From NCBI GenBank assembly GCA_000149265.1, contig CH001992.1, forward strand, positions 289,019 through 353,018: a stretch of DNA of 64,000 bases, read 5' to 3'. The notes beneath the pieces are model-generated. The model was not told where the DNA came from. It saw only the letters and a program-made list of their open reading frames with translations, and searched no databases. How positions within the stretch are numbered: position 1 is the first letter of the stretch; each line of letters begins with the position of its first letter. Positions 50,140 to 62,360 of the stretch are shown in pieces. Position numbers and translations under genes: made by a program. The DNA is from Ciona savignyi. Lineage: Eukaryota; Chordata; Ascidiacea; Phlebobranchia; Cionidae.

Positions 50140-50450
50140 GGGAGATTCAATCATAGGTGTAAGTTGCGCTTCGATGTTATTTTTCTCCGCATTGTATCTG
50201 TTCTTCTTCCCGCTGGCATACTTTATATTGTGTGGCTTCTAGGTCGCACTTTAACGCTTTTCAGAGTATCTGCGGTGACACAAACCCGTTCGACCACGTC
50301 CAAGTTGAGTGTTACTTTTACTATGATGTGGTCCGATCGAAGCTTGGGATGATTTCAGTTTCAGTTTTGTCCAGCAATGTCTCGGTTAAAAGCACAAAAT
50401 CAACTTTCTGTTTGTAATCGCGTTTATTGTTTTAACGGTGGGTGTTTCAC
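50140..50450 (-). mobile_element. possible degenerate LINE endonuclease fragment
   Basis: On the minus strand the translation reads DYKQKVDFVLLTETLLDKTE, close to the (D)xxxLTETxL motif at the start of non-LTR-retrotransposon AP endonucleases. It is followed by stops and frame loss. No reverse transcriptase was seen nearby. A short chance match is possible. Confidence 0.3.
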
Positions 50451-51047
50451 CCTAAACATGTCGTGCAACCCGGTATTTTTCTTCCAAAAAGATACCCCGA
50501 AGAATGCCATGCTTTTCAAATCCTTCGATTTTCTCCATTTTGTCACTTATGACACAATTAAAATTACAGTCTAGGCCTATAAAGATCGTCGTTTTAAAAT
50601 TTGGTGTATATTAGTATCTCTATGCTATTTTCACCACACGTACCCATGACCAATGAAGCGAATTAAGAATTTCTAATTGATGTTATAATAATTTTATAAA
50701 TTAAAAGAATTAACTTAGTAATTTAAATAATTATCTTCAATTCTAATCACATGCCTATAATTAGTTTTACTTGGATTAAATCGATTGAATAGGCACGGGT
50801 ATGATCTGTAAGTTTACATTTTTCATAAGAAAAACATTTTAAATTTTTCAATGGTGTACAGTAAGTAGGCCTACCATACTTACATGATTTGTACTAATAG
50901 GTGTATTACATGCTCACCAGTATAAGTTCTGCATAAAATTGAAAAACCGTAAAAAGACTAATAGGGCCTGTTTCATCAGCGGTAACTTACTTGTTTAAGC
51001 CCAATGTCGGTGTTGTTGAACCATTCGGTTAGATTTGAATCCACAAG

Positions 51048-52682
51048 ATGATAATTCGTCAGAAATCAAATGTATCAGATTACGTATTGTATTGCATTTT
51101 GTATATGACAACAGCTCTCAGCAATAAGTTTGTTTTAAGCTCGTTGGGATTTCAGTATCCTACAATCTTCCAAGCATGGCAAACATTTGTATCTTTGGTT
51201 CTGGTTCAAATGTTTTCAGGTGCGGTACTTTATTGTCTTTTTTACAGCAATAAATAATAAAGCCGCTGCATTTAAAAGTCAGTTTGTCCTTATTATTTAC
51301 ACTTTGTACAAATGTTATAACTAAATAAAGTGTAATTACCCAATAATGTTCCTGTATAGTACCGGTACATGTTTGTTAAATAAAACACTAGCGAAAATAT
51401 AATATGTTGATAAATACTTATTATAGTTTTTTTGCAATTTTATAAACTGGTCCACATTTGTCCAAAAACCAAGTTAACTATTATTTTTAATTATAATTAA
51501 ACTTAAAGACATATCGATAAATTTAAGGTGTTTAAAATTGTTTATAATGGATTGATGCAAATTTAACCTTTGGATCTTGGTAAACGAAATCAACCCGTTT
51601 AGTTCATTGGTAGTTCAACGGATGTCAATCGAGACATGGTGAAATATAAATCAGGCGCTAACTAGTCTGTTACTGCTAATGTAATATTGCAATGTTCCCT
51701 ATTGAACCAACACTGCTTGGTGACCTGACAGTATGCACAATGTAATAACACAATTGACAGTGATTTTCTATTCTAATCACACTTATCTGTAAACATAACT
51801 TTAACCTAACTTAACATTGCTTAACGTAATTAGGTATATTAAAAGAGGTACGAAGAATTTAGCAATAATCACTTGCAAAATAATTTTACAACTATGATCT
51901 ATTTTTCAGGCAATCCTCTAAAGCACATCACTTTATCTGAAATTATACCATGGAGTCCTGCAATGCTGTTTTATGTAACAAGCATATTTTCTGGCTCAAA
52001 GGCTCTTGCTGCTCTTCCAGTTCCAGTATTTTTGTTAAGCCACGGTGTTAGTGATGCTTGCCTTATGCTATGTGACAATCACCTACCATCAGGACTAACA
52101 CATTTAAGCATTCCATTAAAAATATCAGGGTTACTACTATCATTATGGAGTGTTATGCGAGAGGCAACATTGCTTGATATTGTTTGGTTAGTTGTGTACA
52201 GCATCTCCTTAGGTGCATATAAAAGCGTTGGGTTTTGGTACACAAGCCCACAATGGCCATACTCTGGTCTCACCTTGGCACAAAGACAATATTTAAATAA
52301 CTTGTTTGGATTTCTATTCCTCTTGCCAACCGCAATTTTACTTGGCCACCACCAAGATGTCCACAGAGATTTCCCACATTTGAGAAAAGTGAACTTTTAT
52401 ATTGGCTGCTTTGTTAGTGCTGTAATGGGTTGGGCAGTAAAACGAAAATGGGCAGTCATAAGTGGAGGATTTTTTAATGCTCGTATTGAAATGGTCCAGC
52501 TGCTTGCCAAAGTCACCACCTTGATTGCTTCTATGCATATTTATCCATTGAATCATACAATATTGCTATGGATTTCAATTTTTATTGGGTTATCTGGAGA
52601 TGTCTTGCATATTATTGGAAGTTTGTATGAAGAAACAGAAGTTCGGCAACATGACATGAATGATGTTTTAGTGGGTCAATAA
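51048..52682 (+). CDS. TMEM241: TMEM241-like nucleotide-sugar-transporter-family membrane protein, two exons
   Basis: Exon 1 is 51048-51219 (donor TTCAG|GTGCGG, phase 1) and exon 2 is 51910-52682 (acceptor TTTTTCAG). They join to 315 codons (314 aa). Exon 1 has SNKFVLSSLGFQYPTIFQAW, matching TNKYVLSVLKFTYPTLFQGW of human TMEM241. Exon 2 has FSGSKALAALPVPVFLLSH against YAGSRALSRLAIPVFLTLH, then SLGAYKSVGF and QRQYLNNLFGFLFL against VGAYKILQK and DQQYLNYIFS. About eight to ten hydrophobic segments are present. The family is related to the yeast VRG4 GDP-mannose and SLC35 transporters and sits in the Golgi; vertebrate TMEM241 has been linked to UDP-GlcNAc transport. The substrate here is inferred. 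The tail is charged (ETEVRQHDMND). Only one intron, unlike the multi-exon vertebrate gene. AATAAA at 52678-52683 overlaps the stop codon. Confidence 0.85.
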
Positions 52683-52699
52683 AGTTTTCATGCAGGCCA

Positions 52700-54821
52700 T
52701 TTTCAGTTTTAACAAGTGATCTTTTAAATACTATGCATTTTTAAGTGGAGTTTTCTTTGGTGGTTTGTTTAGATTTATTATATGTACAATGAGGCATGTC
52801 TCGTAATCACCATGCTACAACCGGCCTGCTGCCATCTTCAAAGTTTTGCTTGACTTCTATTAATATTTGTTAGTTCCACTGTTGATCTGGACTATATTAA
52901 CCCAACAATTTTATGCCACATTGAACACTGAATTATTATGTGAACCACAACGAGTTATATAGAATACCACTGTAGAAGTAGTCTTCTGGTACGTGTTTGA
53001 TTTTGTGTGAATTTTGCCTTTGCGTATTTTGTTAATCAAAGTAGTTTTAAAAGTGGTGCAATACACTGAATTTACAAGTTTAATTTATTTTCAATTAATG
53101 CCTGAAAAGCTCTTGAATTAAAACTGAAGTTTTAAAATTTTACAAAGTCAATCGGCAGTCTTTATATGGATAGGATTTTCCTGTTTATTCCCTCGACTTG
53201 TAAGCGAATGGGGCGTTATTATACGAGTAATCGTCAGATTACCTCGCGAATAAGTAAAATGGGGGGGTTACACGGGGAAGTTTTAAATCTTTATTTTAAA
53301 AGGACAAGTACTTGTCTTGAAGATGAAGAGTAGACATAGTATTAGTAGCTTTTAGAAGCCGAAATAAATGCATTGAAGGTTCGTAAAAGGTAAAAATAAA
53401 TTAAAGAATAGTAAAGAAAAAATTATATAGTGTCCGTTTGACATTTTCTTATTTTATTCACCTAAAAATTTCCTTACAATTTAAAGTGAATAATTCTTAC
53501 CAGTTCCGAAATATCAACTGTAAAAGGATAACCGGTGCCAAACATTCGCTAAATGACAATATTGCTTATATTCTTTATTTTTTGGATTTTCCCTTAAGCA
53601 TTTTACCCAGAATTTGCCACTGTAGATCTAAACCATATTAGATTACACCACAAGAAGAATTAAATCTTGGACATTTTTTTATAATTATATAAAGCGTAAA
53701 TAACTGATCACTATTTTCCGTAGATTTTAAATAAATGGGATTTCCCAGGGTTAAAGATTTAGGTCATACGCATCATTTTACCAGGAATAGATTTGGGTCA
53801 TAAGCACCATTTTTCTTTGTATTTACATTTTGTATATTATTAGCTTAGTTTTGTGTTTTCACCTGATTTATTCGCGTAATAGGACATTTATACACATAAA
53901 AGGCATTAAGATATGTTAGGATATTTATGTTTATCCCCGTGAATGGTCAAACCAAGGGGGAAAACACACTGGCAATCGTCACCGGAAATATTGCAGAGGG
54001 TTGTGTATAATTCGCACATTCTTTTAATTTAGTAGAATCCGTTAATCTGCTCTGGCTTTAGGCAATGTCGGTTAAGTGCCTAGATAACGGAAATAAAGCT
54101 ACGATATCAAGACGTATTAGACCATATATTTCAAACCCGGTGTTAACAAGGTCAGAGCGTGTTTATACATCACAGTTCAAAAACTCTGCATTGCACAGCC
54201 GTGTTTAAACTCCAAACTTGCAGAATTTTATGCTTAAGCATGCTGAGTTTTATAGGGAGAATTTAATATCTTTAATACATAAATTGTATTTATAATCTTA
54301 TTTTATATTCGTACATTGATGAGAATGCTTATACATAACGCCAACCAGAAACGCACTAAGCTATATACCTTGAAAATGCATATATTATTTTATTTTTAGT
54401 TCTACGAAACATTTTAAGTAAAGCAATAAAGAAAAGAAATGCAATAGCTCGGCACCTGGTTAAACTGGTATAAACATTTGAATTAAATGCGTCTCTGAGA
54501 GACAACTGCGTCTCTGACACTTAAACTAGATACCATCAAGGTTGACCCAACCACTAAAGATATGTTGAAGATTTTCTCTTTGTGCGTCAGCCAAAAAGAA
54601 ATTGAAAATGTTGCGTTTAACGCGAGTTGGTGGTCTTAAACCCTACGTTCAATATGTCCGTACTAGGCGAATGCTGGCATCCACCCTTCACGTGTAATTC
54701 CACAGCGTGCAATCCACGTACGTTCGGGGAGTTTTGTTCTATTATCCAAACGTTTCTTGCCAACTTTACTTATCCCCTCCAGCGGTTTTACTTTCACAAA
54801 TACAGGGCAACACCTCCACCC
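52700..54821. other. intergenic region after TMEM241-like
   Basis: Contains SINE fragments at 53165-53285 and 53916-54085 and no gene that I can support. Frame 53438-53641 (+) is AT-rich noise. Confidence 0.5.
53916..54085 (-). repeat. tRNA-derived SINE family 1, 3' two thirds
   Basis: Starts TTAGGATATTTATGTTTATCCCCGTGAATGG in reverse orientation (landmark TTTATCCCCGTGAATGG), continues through GGCAATCGTCACC and GGTTGTGTATAATTC, and fades at GGCAATGTCGGTTAAGTGCC. The head is missing. It lies between TMEM241-like and ZP copy 1. Confidence 0.65.
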
Positions 54822-54904
54822 GGGCACACGACAAATACATCACACCACCAGGCACACGACAAATACAGGGGACACTTGGGCATACGACAAATACCGGGCA
54901 TACT
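54822..54904. repeat. short tandem repeat, three units of about 28 bp
   Basis: Three units contain GGCA(C/T)ACGACAAATAC, at about 54822, 54851 and 54879. The array runs straight into the 5' end of the SINE at 54909, so it may have grown from the insertion target. Confidence 0.65.
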
Positions 54905-54908
54905 TGTC

Positions 54909-55200
54909 CGGCCCGCTGGTCTAACGGTTAAGTGCGTCGCCTTTCAATCAAAAGGTTGCAGGTGCGAACCTGGTCGCTATAGCTAGTCGGTTGTGTCCGT
55001 GGGCAAGGCACTTTACGGACATTGCCTGAACCAAGCGGATTAATGGGTTCTACCAAATTAAAGGAACGTGTCGATCATATACAACAATAGCTCCGGTAAC
55101 CCGACGATGGGCGCGAGGTGATCTGACGATTGCCCGTGTGTTAACCCCCTTGGTTTTCCCATTCACGGGGATAAAGATAAATATCCTATCCTATCCTATA
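54909..55200 (+). repeat. tRNA-derived SINE family 1, best-preserved copy
   Basis: The head has pol III box A-like TGGTCTAACGGTTAAGTGCG and box B-like GGTTGCAGGTGCGAACCTGG, with an anticodon-arm-like CCTTT/AAAGG hairpin between them. The body follows, then a 3' tail of three to four TATCC units. Partial copies in the window, by the same landmarks: 4560-4650 (-), 5405-5495 (+), 12425-12650 (-), 14882-14990 (+), 29195-29235 (-), 46080-46240 (-), 53165-53285 (-), 60043-60130 (-) and 61018-61090 (-). Confidence 0.75.
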
Positions 55201-55225
55201 CCCAGACAAATTGTACTCCCTATTT

Positions 55226-55440
55226 AGAACAGCCTAATCCTACAACTTGTGTGACACGTGGATAACAGTATATACCTACAATGTAATGGTCCCATTAAAG
55301 ATTGCTTAAACTGTTTTGAAGACGCTGATTGAAACGGAACCGGAATACAATCATGCGAACAATCATGCGAACAATTGTGCTTAGTATATACCTTGCAGCG
55401 CAACTGTACACGCACATCATTCGAAGATCGAACAACCACA
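55226..55440 (+). promoter_or_regulatory. duplicated proximal promoter / 5' UTR of ZP copy 1
   Basis: About 215 bases upstream of the start codon match the region upstream of copy 2 (62697-62916). The last 65 bases before ATG differ at one position. A TATA-like GTATATACC lies at about 55385. Copy 1 has a tandem 12-base duplication (AATCATGCGAAC twice) that copy 2 lacks. The near identity suggests co-regulation of both copies. Confidence 0.5.
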
Positions 55441-58400
55441 ATGAAGGAACTGATCGGAATCATCATTTTCTGTGCTTTAAGTAAGTACTGGGATTTTTAC
55501 GTACTTATCACAGTGTACATACCTTACTTTTAAATAAAATAATTGTGGTGTCATGCAAATTATAGAAAATATTATAATCTTACTTTCTACCTAGAAAAAT
55601 AAATGTTGTGGAGGGTTTTATATAATTGTTCTGGTGTTTAACTGGTGTAGAATATAACGACGATTTGCGCTTTGTCAATTTTTATTTCTTCACGACCTAG
55701 AGTGGTGTGGTTGCCCTTTGCGTATTTACAAGGAGCAAAAACGTAAACACCTTAATAAGCTCAGTCGTTGTCGTTTGTTTGTGGCCTTACTATCAAACAC
55801 ATAACTTAATGTTTGTATTATAGGCACGTATGCGCAACCCACAATTAACTGCACTATGGCTCCTTACTTCAGGGTAAGATTTTGAAGACATAAAAAGCGT
55901 GGTTTTGAACAAAAATCATCTTTTCGGTGGCTGTTTTATACTATTCTTATAATTATGTAAAAAAAGGTATTTTAGCATACAATTTGCATTATATAATTTT
56001 GGATAGAGAAAAACTATCTAACAATTTATTGTAATAAGTTTCCAATAAAAAACTCATTATAGTTAGGCACAAAATAAAGGATTTTATCATATACAACCCT
56101 TATTTCAATTTATAAAGAAAACTTCTATTTGTGTGACGCTTACCGTAAAACCTATATTTCACCGCCATGACGATTTATTTTCAACTTTTCCTTAAAAGTG
56201 ACGTTCTATTAGAGGTGACGTTCAATTGGAGATTGGCGCTCTATTTTTCGACCAGCTGGTCAGAAATTTAAAATGAAATGTATTAATGAAAAGAAAAAAT
56301 TTACGTCACACGGGCATGAGTTCATTTAAATATACCGCTAAAAAAACTTTTTCGTCTGTTTGGTAATAGCCGGTTTAGAAGGCACAAGAAAGACTGCTAT
56401 TGATTAATCTTTCCTTTATTCAATTCAAATTGTTTGCTTACCGCATTAGTGCTGCTTATCGTGACGTGATACTGCATTGTTACTACCGGTATGTTGGTTG
56501 GTATCTTTTAAATGGCTTTTAACTGCTAGATTATATAAACTTAATCAATTTTATAATTACCGGAAGAGATCTGCTAATACAATTCCGCCGCTAAAAGTGG
56601 TGTTCTATTAGAGGTGGTGTTCAAATCAGGGTTGCCATTTGGCCTTTTTCACGGCCAAATATCAGAAATTTGGCCGTACCAAAATCGTCCTGGACGCAAA
56701 AAAAATAGTTTGGCCGTGCGGAAAAATCTGGCCGAATTTGGCCGTATAAGCATATTGTCAAGTTTTTGGCCGAAGCGTCATATTATTTTTACGCTAAAGT
56801 AGAAAAAAGGCAAAAAGAGAGACAGAAAATGGAAATAAATTAATATCAACTGTCTCATTCACGAATCACAAAGCTGATTATGACGTTTTAAAATAAAATA
56901 ATAACGGTATGCATTTCAATATAGTAGTTGAACGGGTTTAACAAATCTGGAGGGAATTAAAATTATACAATTTTTCACCAAATAAAGAGGTAAATAGCCC
57001 AATTGGCTAAATTAAATAGTTTATTTTGCACTTGATACAAATTGGCCGAATTTTGGCCGTAAAGCAAAAACAGTTTGGCCGTAAAGCGTACTTTGCGTCT
57101 GGCAACCCTGTAGAGTTGGCGCTCAAATAGAGGTTTTACGGTATAATTTTAGATAGAGAAAAACTATGTAACAATTTATTGTACTAAGTTTCCTATAAAC
57201 AATCATTATAGTAAGGCACAAAATAAAGGACTTCATCACACCCCTTATTTTTATAAAAAAAAAGACTTGAGATTTTGTGACGCTTAGGCCTATATATAGT
57301 ATACTCCACTGTCAAAATTGCAGCGGCGAGTTAATAATACGTCTTAACTCATTAACCTTTCCAGACTAGACAACGATACGTTGTCCAAGCTGAAAGCTAC
57401 CGGAAACGACACGTTGGCTATATCGCTCACCTGTCCGAATAGTACCGATACGATTAAACCAGAATGTAAAACCACTGCCGACAACCCACGCTTCATGTTT
57501 AACCTTACCAAGTGTCCTGCAAATTATACGGTGCTGAAATTATCATCTTATCGATAAAAACTTTCATTTAGAGATAACTTTAATTTTTTGTTTTTTTAGA
57601 CCAATGGAACACACCTGACAGTTTCATACTATATATGGAACATGCCACATTTAAACAAAGGCTTAGTGGTCCAGAGATACAAGGCCTTATGGATTTGTTT
57701 AGTATGTGTGTTTCCAAAGAAACAAATGATTGAATTCGGTAAAATAATACCACAAATTCAGTAAGTTTGTTAAAAGTATTATATAAGATTTGTAATTAAT
57801 TATAAACATTTCAGGAAAATTAAAGTTTTTCAAGCTATGGCGAATGGCCAATTTCTTCTGGACTTGGGGTTTTATGCTTCCAGCAACTATACGACTAAAC
57901 TTTTAGCCGGTGCAAACATTAACGTTCCGAATAACGTATACGCCAAAATCCTTCTGGTCGGCGTTCCTAGAAGCGTGACCAGTTTTATCGTACAGGTGAC
58001 CAGTTAATCGCTCAAACATTTTTTTTAATTCTAAAAACAAAAATCTGTGGGTACTTATGAAACGTATGCCCTTTATATAAAATCTGAAATCTGGCTTATA
58101 AAGGACGAAAGTTAGATACATAATTTGCTCACTTTCACCCTCGTTATGACCCCTTTTACCATGTCGTTTTTTTAAATAATTTAACCATACATGGTCATGA
58201 TGTTTATGACTTTATTTTTTTGTATCCCAATGGGAGAATCTCCATCAATCGTAAAATTCTTTCTGTCGTGGAGTATTCATCATGGAATAATGTTAAGCTT
58301 TAGTTTATTTTATTTTACCGTGCTAAAAACACAAAGTAGGACCTTTGATAAAAAAATTAAAAATGGCTAAAAGGCGGCAAAACGACAGTTGTTTAAACAC

Positions 58401-59604
58401 GTCTATAATCCAATCAATTACTGACTTTAGGTATTATGTAGACGTGGCAACGTAAAGCTCGTGCTCTAAGCTAAAACAAAACCCGAAAATCAGGCATCCT
58501 GCGTTTGAGTCATTGTATTTATCACATCCAAAAAAACATCCTACCGGAAAATAACATTTATATTCAGACAATACAATGCTGGGCTACAGACGTAAACGAC
58601 CCGAACGCTCCTAGAAGATACGATCTAATATCGCACAGGTTATTATGAACTGCTACCAATAATAGGTTTGTATACGCCTTAATGTTTTCTGTTTCAGTTG
58701 CCCTGCTGATATGTATACATGGTCGACTCGAAACTACAACTCGACCTATGCGACTTTTCACTTCAGTTCTTTCACGTGGACCAACGTATCGCTTTCAATT
58801 CAAGCAATCTATGTGCACTGCATGGTCTGCATATGCGATCTTAACTTGAATGCTACATGCAACAGCCTTGTAAGAAAGCATATTTATCACAGCATTACTA
58901 ATATAGTGTATACTACACGGCGTTGTATGGGTTTTGTATTTCTTCTCTGGTGTTTCGTAACACAATTAAAGTTATCTCTAAATGAACCAGGTACTCAACA
59001 TATTAATCTGACGACTTTGTTTTAGACATGTGCTCCTAGAATACGTCGAGATGTCTCCACGAAAGCGTCTCAGACCATCTCAGCTGGCCCACTTTACATC
59101 ACTCCTCACCACACTCCAAATCTGTGTGACCAGGTAGGTAATAGAGATATTTCGAAAATAACATTTGCAATCCCGAGTTGTTTCAGAGCGGTTGTTCGGA
59201 CATATGTACGATGATAGGTGGCATGCCCGTGTGTTCATGTACTGGGGGGATGATGCTTGCTGATAATTTGAAGACATGCGTCGGTAAGTCTGCCAAGTGT
59301 TTATTTATATGTATATGTATTTCCATTTGTCATTTAGAATTGTATAGCGTTGTATATGATGTTGCTTCTAATAGTATATTACTACAAGCAAACCTGCGTT
59401 TCAGTTCAACTTTCATTTTGTATTTTAGATTATGTGCCTTAACACGAAGTTCTATTAAGTACCCCCCCTCCCCCATTAAATAATTCATACTTAATTTTCC
59501 TAACAGCCCTTGCGGATGACGTGTTCAGTTCAAAATCGATGTTCTACATTCTCGGCATTTCGGTGGTACTCGTTGTTGGAGCTTACTTTTGGAAAATTAA
59601 GTAG
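55441..59604 (+). CDS. secreted ZP-domain / EGF-like / transmembrane protein, tandem copy 1
   Basis: Exons: 55441-55480, 55824-55873, 57365-57530, 57600-57760, 57815-57995, 58698-58869, 59026-59133, 59187-59283, 59507-59604. Exon 1 is a signal peptide (MKELIGIIIFCALS). Exons 2-6 resemble a zona pellucida domain: ISLTCPNSTDTIKPEC, NGTHLTVSYYIWNMP, VFQAMANGQFLLDLGFY, then TWSTRNYNSTYATFHFSSF and VHCMVCICDLN with paired cysteines. Exon 7 has a furin-type site CAPRIRRDV. Exon 8 is an EGF-like module (SGCSDICTMIGGMPVCSC). Exon 9 is a membrane helix (MFYILGISVVLVVGAYFW) with a three-residue tail. ZP proteins of this build are processed and polymerise in egg coats; that role is inferred. Two joins do not keep phase: exon 2 to 3, where the donor reads TTCAGG|GTAAGA and is one base longer than copy 2, and exon 5 to 6. 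So this copy may carry indels, a missed exon, or be decaying. AATAAA is at 59704. Confidence 0.75.
56143..57141. mobile_element. TA-flanked MITE with CCGTAAAACCT ends, inside ZP copy 1 intron 2
   Basis: Starts CCGTAAAACCTATATTTCACC and ends GAGGTTTTACGG, with TA on each side (56141-56142, 57142-57143), as for Tc1/mariner-type targets. Interior motifs TTCTATTAGAGGTG recur near 56215 and 56605. Absent from the same intron of copy 2. It holds a second element (56627-57110). Confidence 0.6.
56627..57110. mobile_element. nested hAT-like MITE with CAGGGTTGCCA ends
   Basis: Terminal inverted repeats CAGGGTTGCCA (56627) and TGGCAACCCTG (57110) resemble hAT-type ends. The interior has many TTGGCCGTA motifs, often inverted. 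No 8-bp target duplication is evident. It is 484 bp and wholly inside the outer element, so it inserted later. Confidence 0.55.
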
Positions 59605-59709
59605 TTTTAGTTGGAACAAGACTTCAAAATTCTACCGCTATTGTGTTTCTTTTAGTTTTAACATAATTGGATAATGTTATTTACGTGTATCAAGGTAAAG
59701 TTTAATAAA

Positions 59710-61949
59710 TATAACGGATGAGACCAAGTATACTACGTTTCTGATACTAAACATATAGACTCTTATAATACTTTATAAAGAACTTTATAAAGGTACAGTC
59801 TTACTTTGGTTTCATGACAATAAAACATTTACAACTGAAAATTTACAACCAGCACCTTACATTTTAACCACTTGACAATTTATAATTGAACCGCTACAAG
59901 CTAACTCTTGTAGAATCTTTGCTGTCTACACATTCAGGTAGGCTAGAACCAACAAGCTCTCCGCCAGATAGATTATTGCAATCGATTTATTACAAAATAT
60001 TTAAACATTAGAAAACGACAAAGAAGCACAAATAATGCTAGGATCCTCATCTTTATCTCCGTATATGAAAAAAAAACGCAAGGGGCGTTTACACACGGGT
60101 AATTCTCAGATTAATTCGTCATTCTTGGGTTATTGAAGCTATTCCAATATACGTTGTGTAAAAACGGAAACCAATATTGCCCTGGGGTAATAACGACACA
60201 AAAAAGTGTTGTCCGCCGAACAGCTTGGTGGGTTAATGTTGTAGATTCGAAACTGATCGTGGACATCGCCCAAGGCCAGTGGACTAATGGGTTCAAAATT
60301 TGGGGAACGGCTCAAAATACAAGCTGGAATAATAGCAACAAATTAAACAAAAAAAAACACTCGGCTTTACGATAAGTTTTCGTTTCACAGCGTCAAACAG
60401 TTGCTATGGACTAGGGGACTAGGCTATAATACTTTGTGGGAATTCCACACGAGTTTATAATTGTATTTCTATGTGTTTTTAATTATTAATTCGTTATGCC
60501 ATGTGTCCAGATTTTGTGCATGGGAAGCTACGATTAAATTCCTGTTTTTGACAGCGCAGTCGATGAATTATTTCCCCAGTCTGTTTAACGCCGTCCACGC
60601 CTCGTGTATACAAACATGTGTTTCCTGTTATGTGTCTTATATAAACTGTATAAGATTTTATATTATCAGAGAGCATTTTGGTATTGCCTTGCTTGGCTTT
60701 GCCGCTTTCTCAATCTTTTACCTTATTTACCTAAGCTATGTCCTGTGTACAGCGCTCTTCCTGACTGCACCTTGCGTAAATACCTAATAAATACCTAACC
60801 TCTGTTCACCCTTTGTCTTTTACCCTGCTCTAAACCCGTCCAAAAGTAGTGCGCTGCTACAACTTAAAACAAATATAAACATAAGGATGGCACTTTATAT
60901 TTTATGTGTTTTTAAATGGATATAACATAATAAAGGTTATGTCATGCATCGCGGAAGTTTGGTCAAGATAACCGTCAAACCGATCTCGACGTACATAATT
61001 ATTAGTAATAAAATAGGAAGATAGGATAGGATAATCGTGTTTATTCCCGTGAATGGAAAAAATCAAGTGACGTTAATACATGGAAAGTTGTAATGGCTTG
61101 GTTATTGGAAAAATTAAGTTTTAAAAATTAGGTTTTTCTTTGTAGTAGTTTTTATTATTGGTTTAGCCGTAGTATAATCTTTTTTATTTTAATAAATTAA
61201 AGGCAGTCAGGTCTCACGATTTGGCGTTAAAATAGGGTTCTGGGACCACACACCTCTTAAGCCCTCCCTCATTCGTCAAAACCTAGTCGTTTCGGCAAGG
61301 ATTACTGTTTAGCGTTCCAAAGCGACCTACGGTCTAACGCGGTAATCTAAGTTACAAACTTATCGCATTGGATCGTAAGCGCATAACGTAGCTCAACAGT
61401 AATCGCAATGCAGACAAATCTTGATGGTTTATTGTGCAGTTTTGGGTATAAGCGTTTATATTTATTCTTACGTTAATTATTATAGCCTTTGTCTAACAAT
61501 TCTTTTGAATTTTGTCGGTGTATATGCCATGGTGCAGCTTATACCAACAGATTAGCCTTTTAAGCACGAATTTAACCTAATTTCTAGCTTTCGTTTAATA
61601 TATAGGCTACCGTATTAATTGTGAAATAAATCAATTACATATTTTTAAGAACAACAGAATATAGGGAAAAAGGAACCAACTTAATGCAGCTAAAACTGTG
61701 CATAATGCAGATGCAGCCTGACATGCGCAAGATTATCTCGGGAAGTGTCATTCCATTGGCTACTCTGCAGGGCAGATTTGGGTACCCCCACAATATTAAG
61801 TACTAAAATGCAACATATTTTAATCCTCGCTGAAGGGTATTTTTTACAACTATGTCTAGCGACGATCCCAGTACCCATCTAGGCCGCAATCCAAGCTCTG
61901 TTGGCCTTAGTCGGTTGTGACCTAAAACATAAATATCCCATCCTAGCCA
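59710..61949. other. intergenic region between the ZP copies
   Basis: Holds SINE fragments (60043-60130, 61018-61090) and no supported gene. Frame 60461-60787 (+) is hydrophobic and overlaps others but shows no family motif. Confidence 0.45.
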
Positions 61950-62062
61950 CATGCCAGCACCCTTTCTTCACCACTTCCAGCATCACATACAGCACCATTC
62001 CAGCACCATTTCAGCGCCACTTCCTGCCCCATTCCATCACAACATCCACCGCCACATCTAGT
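61950..62062. repeat. minisatellite of about 10-12 bp CAGCACCATTC units
   Basis: Degenerate tandem units such as CCAGCACCATTCCAGCACCATTTCAGCGCC. Pyrimidine-rich on this strand, with no coding signal. Confidence 0.7.
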
Positions 62063-62360
62063 TTCGCTTAAAATTGCAAAATGTAACACATGTTACTATG
62101 TAAGTAACACAGTCCGCTTATAGCGCATATAAAAACATAGCTCATATTGCTGTAAGCGTTATATTATAAACGGATTGGTTGCTGAGATCGTCTAAATTTC
62201 GTATAATTTTTTAATGGTTTGTAAAAAGAAGGAGCAATTGCGTATAAAATTAAACATACTGCATTACTTTGGCAACGGCGTCATTAAAGCGCAGGAAGAA
62301 GATTGTCCGTGTGGTGGCGCACAATGCCGTTATCCCATTCACTGAAATACATCACTAAGT

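Larger units (their letters stand above)
47600..51047. other. intergenic region between the Ser/Arg-rich gene and TMEM241-like
   Basis: AT-rich, with a SINE scrap near 48920-48960, the repeat at 49815-50075 and the possible LINE fragment. The hydrophobic open frame at 48538-48816 is in T-rich DNA, matches no family and is not called. Confidence 0.5.

Noticed and set aside
54911..54982. Possible genuine tRNA gene
   Set aside because: Continues directly into the SINE body and tail, and the arms pair poorly.
55441..59604. Ascidian self-sterility Themis genes
   Set aside because: Those are polycystin-like and fibrinogen-like; this locus has ZP and EGF-like features and none of theirs.
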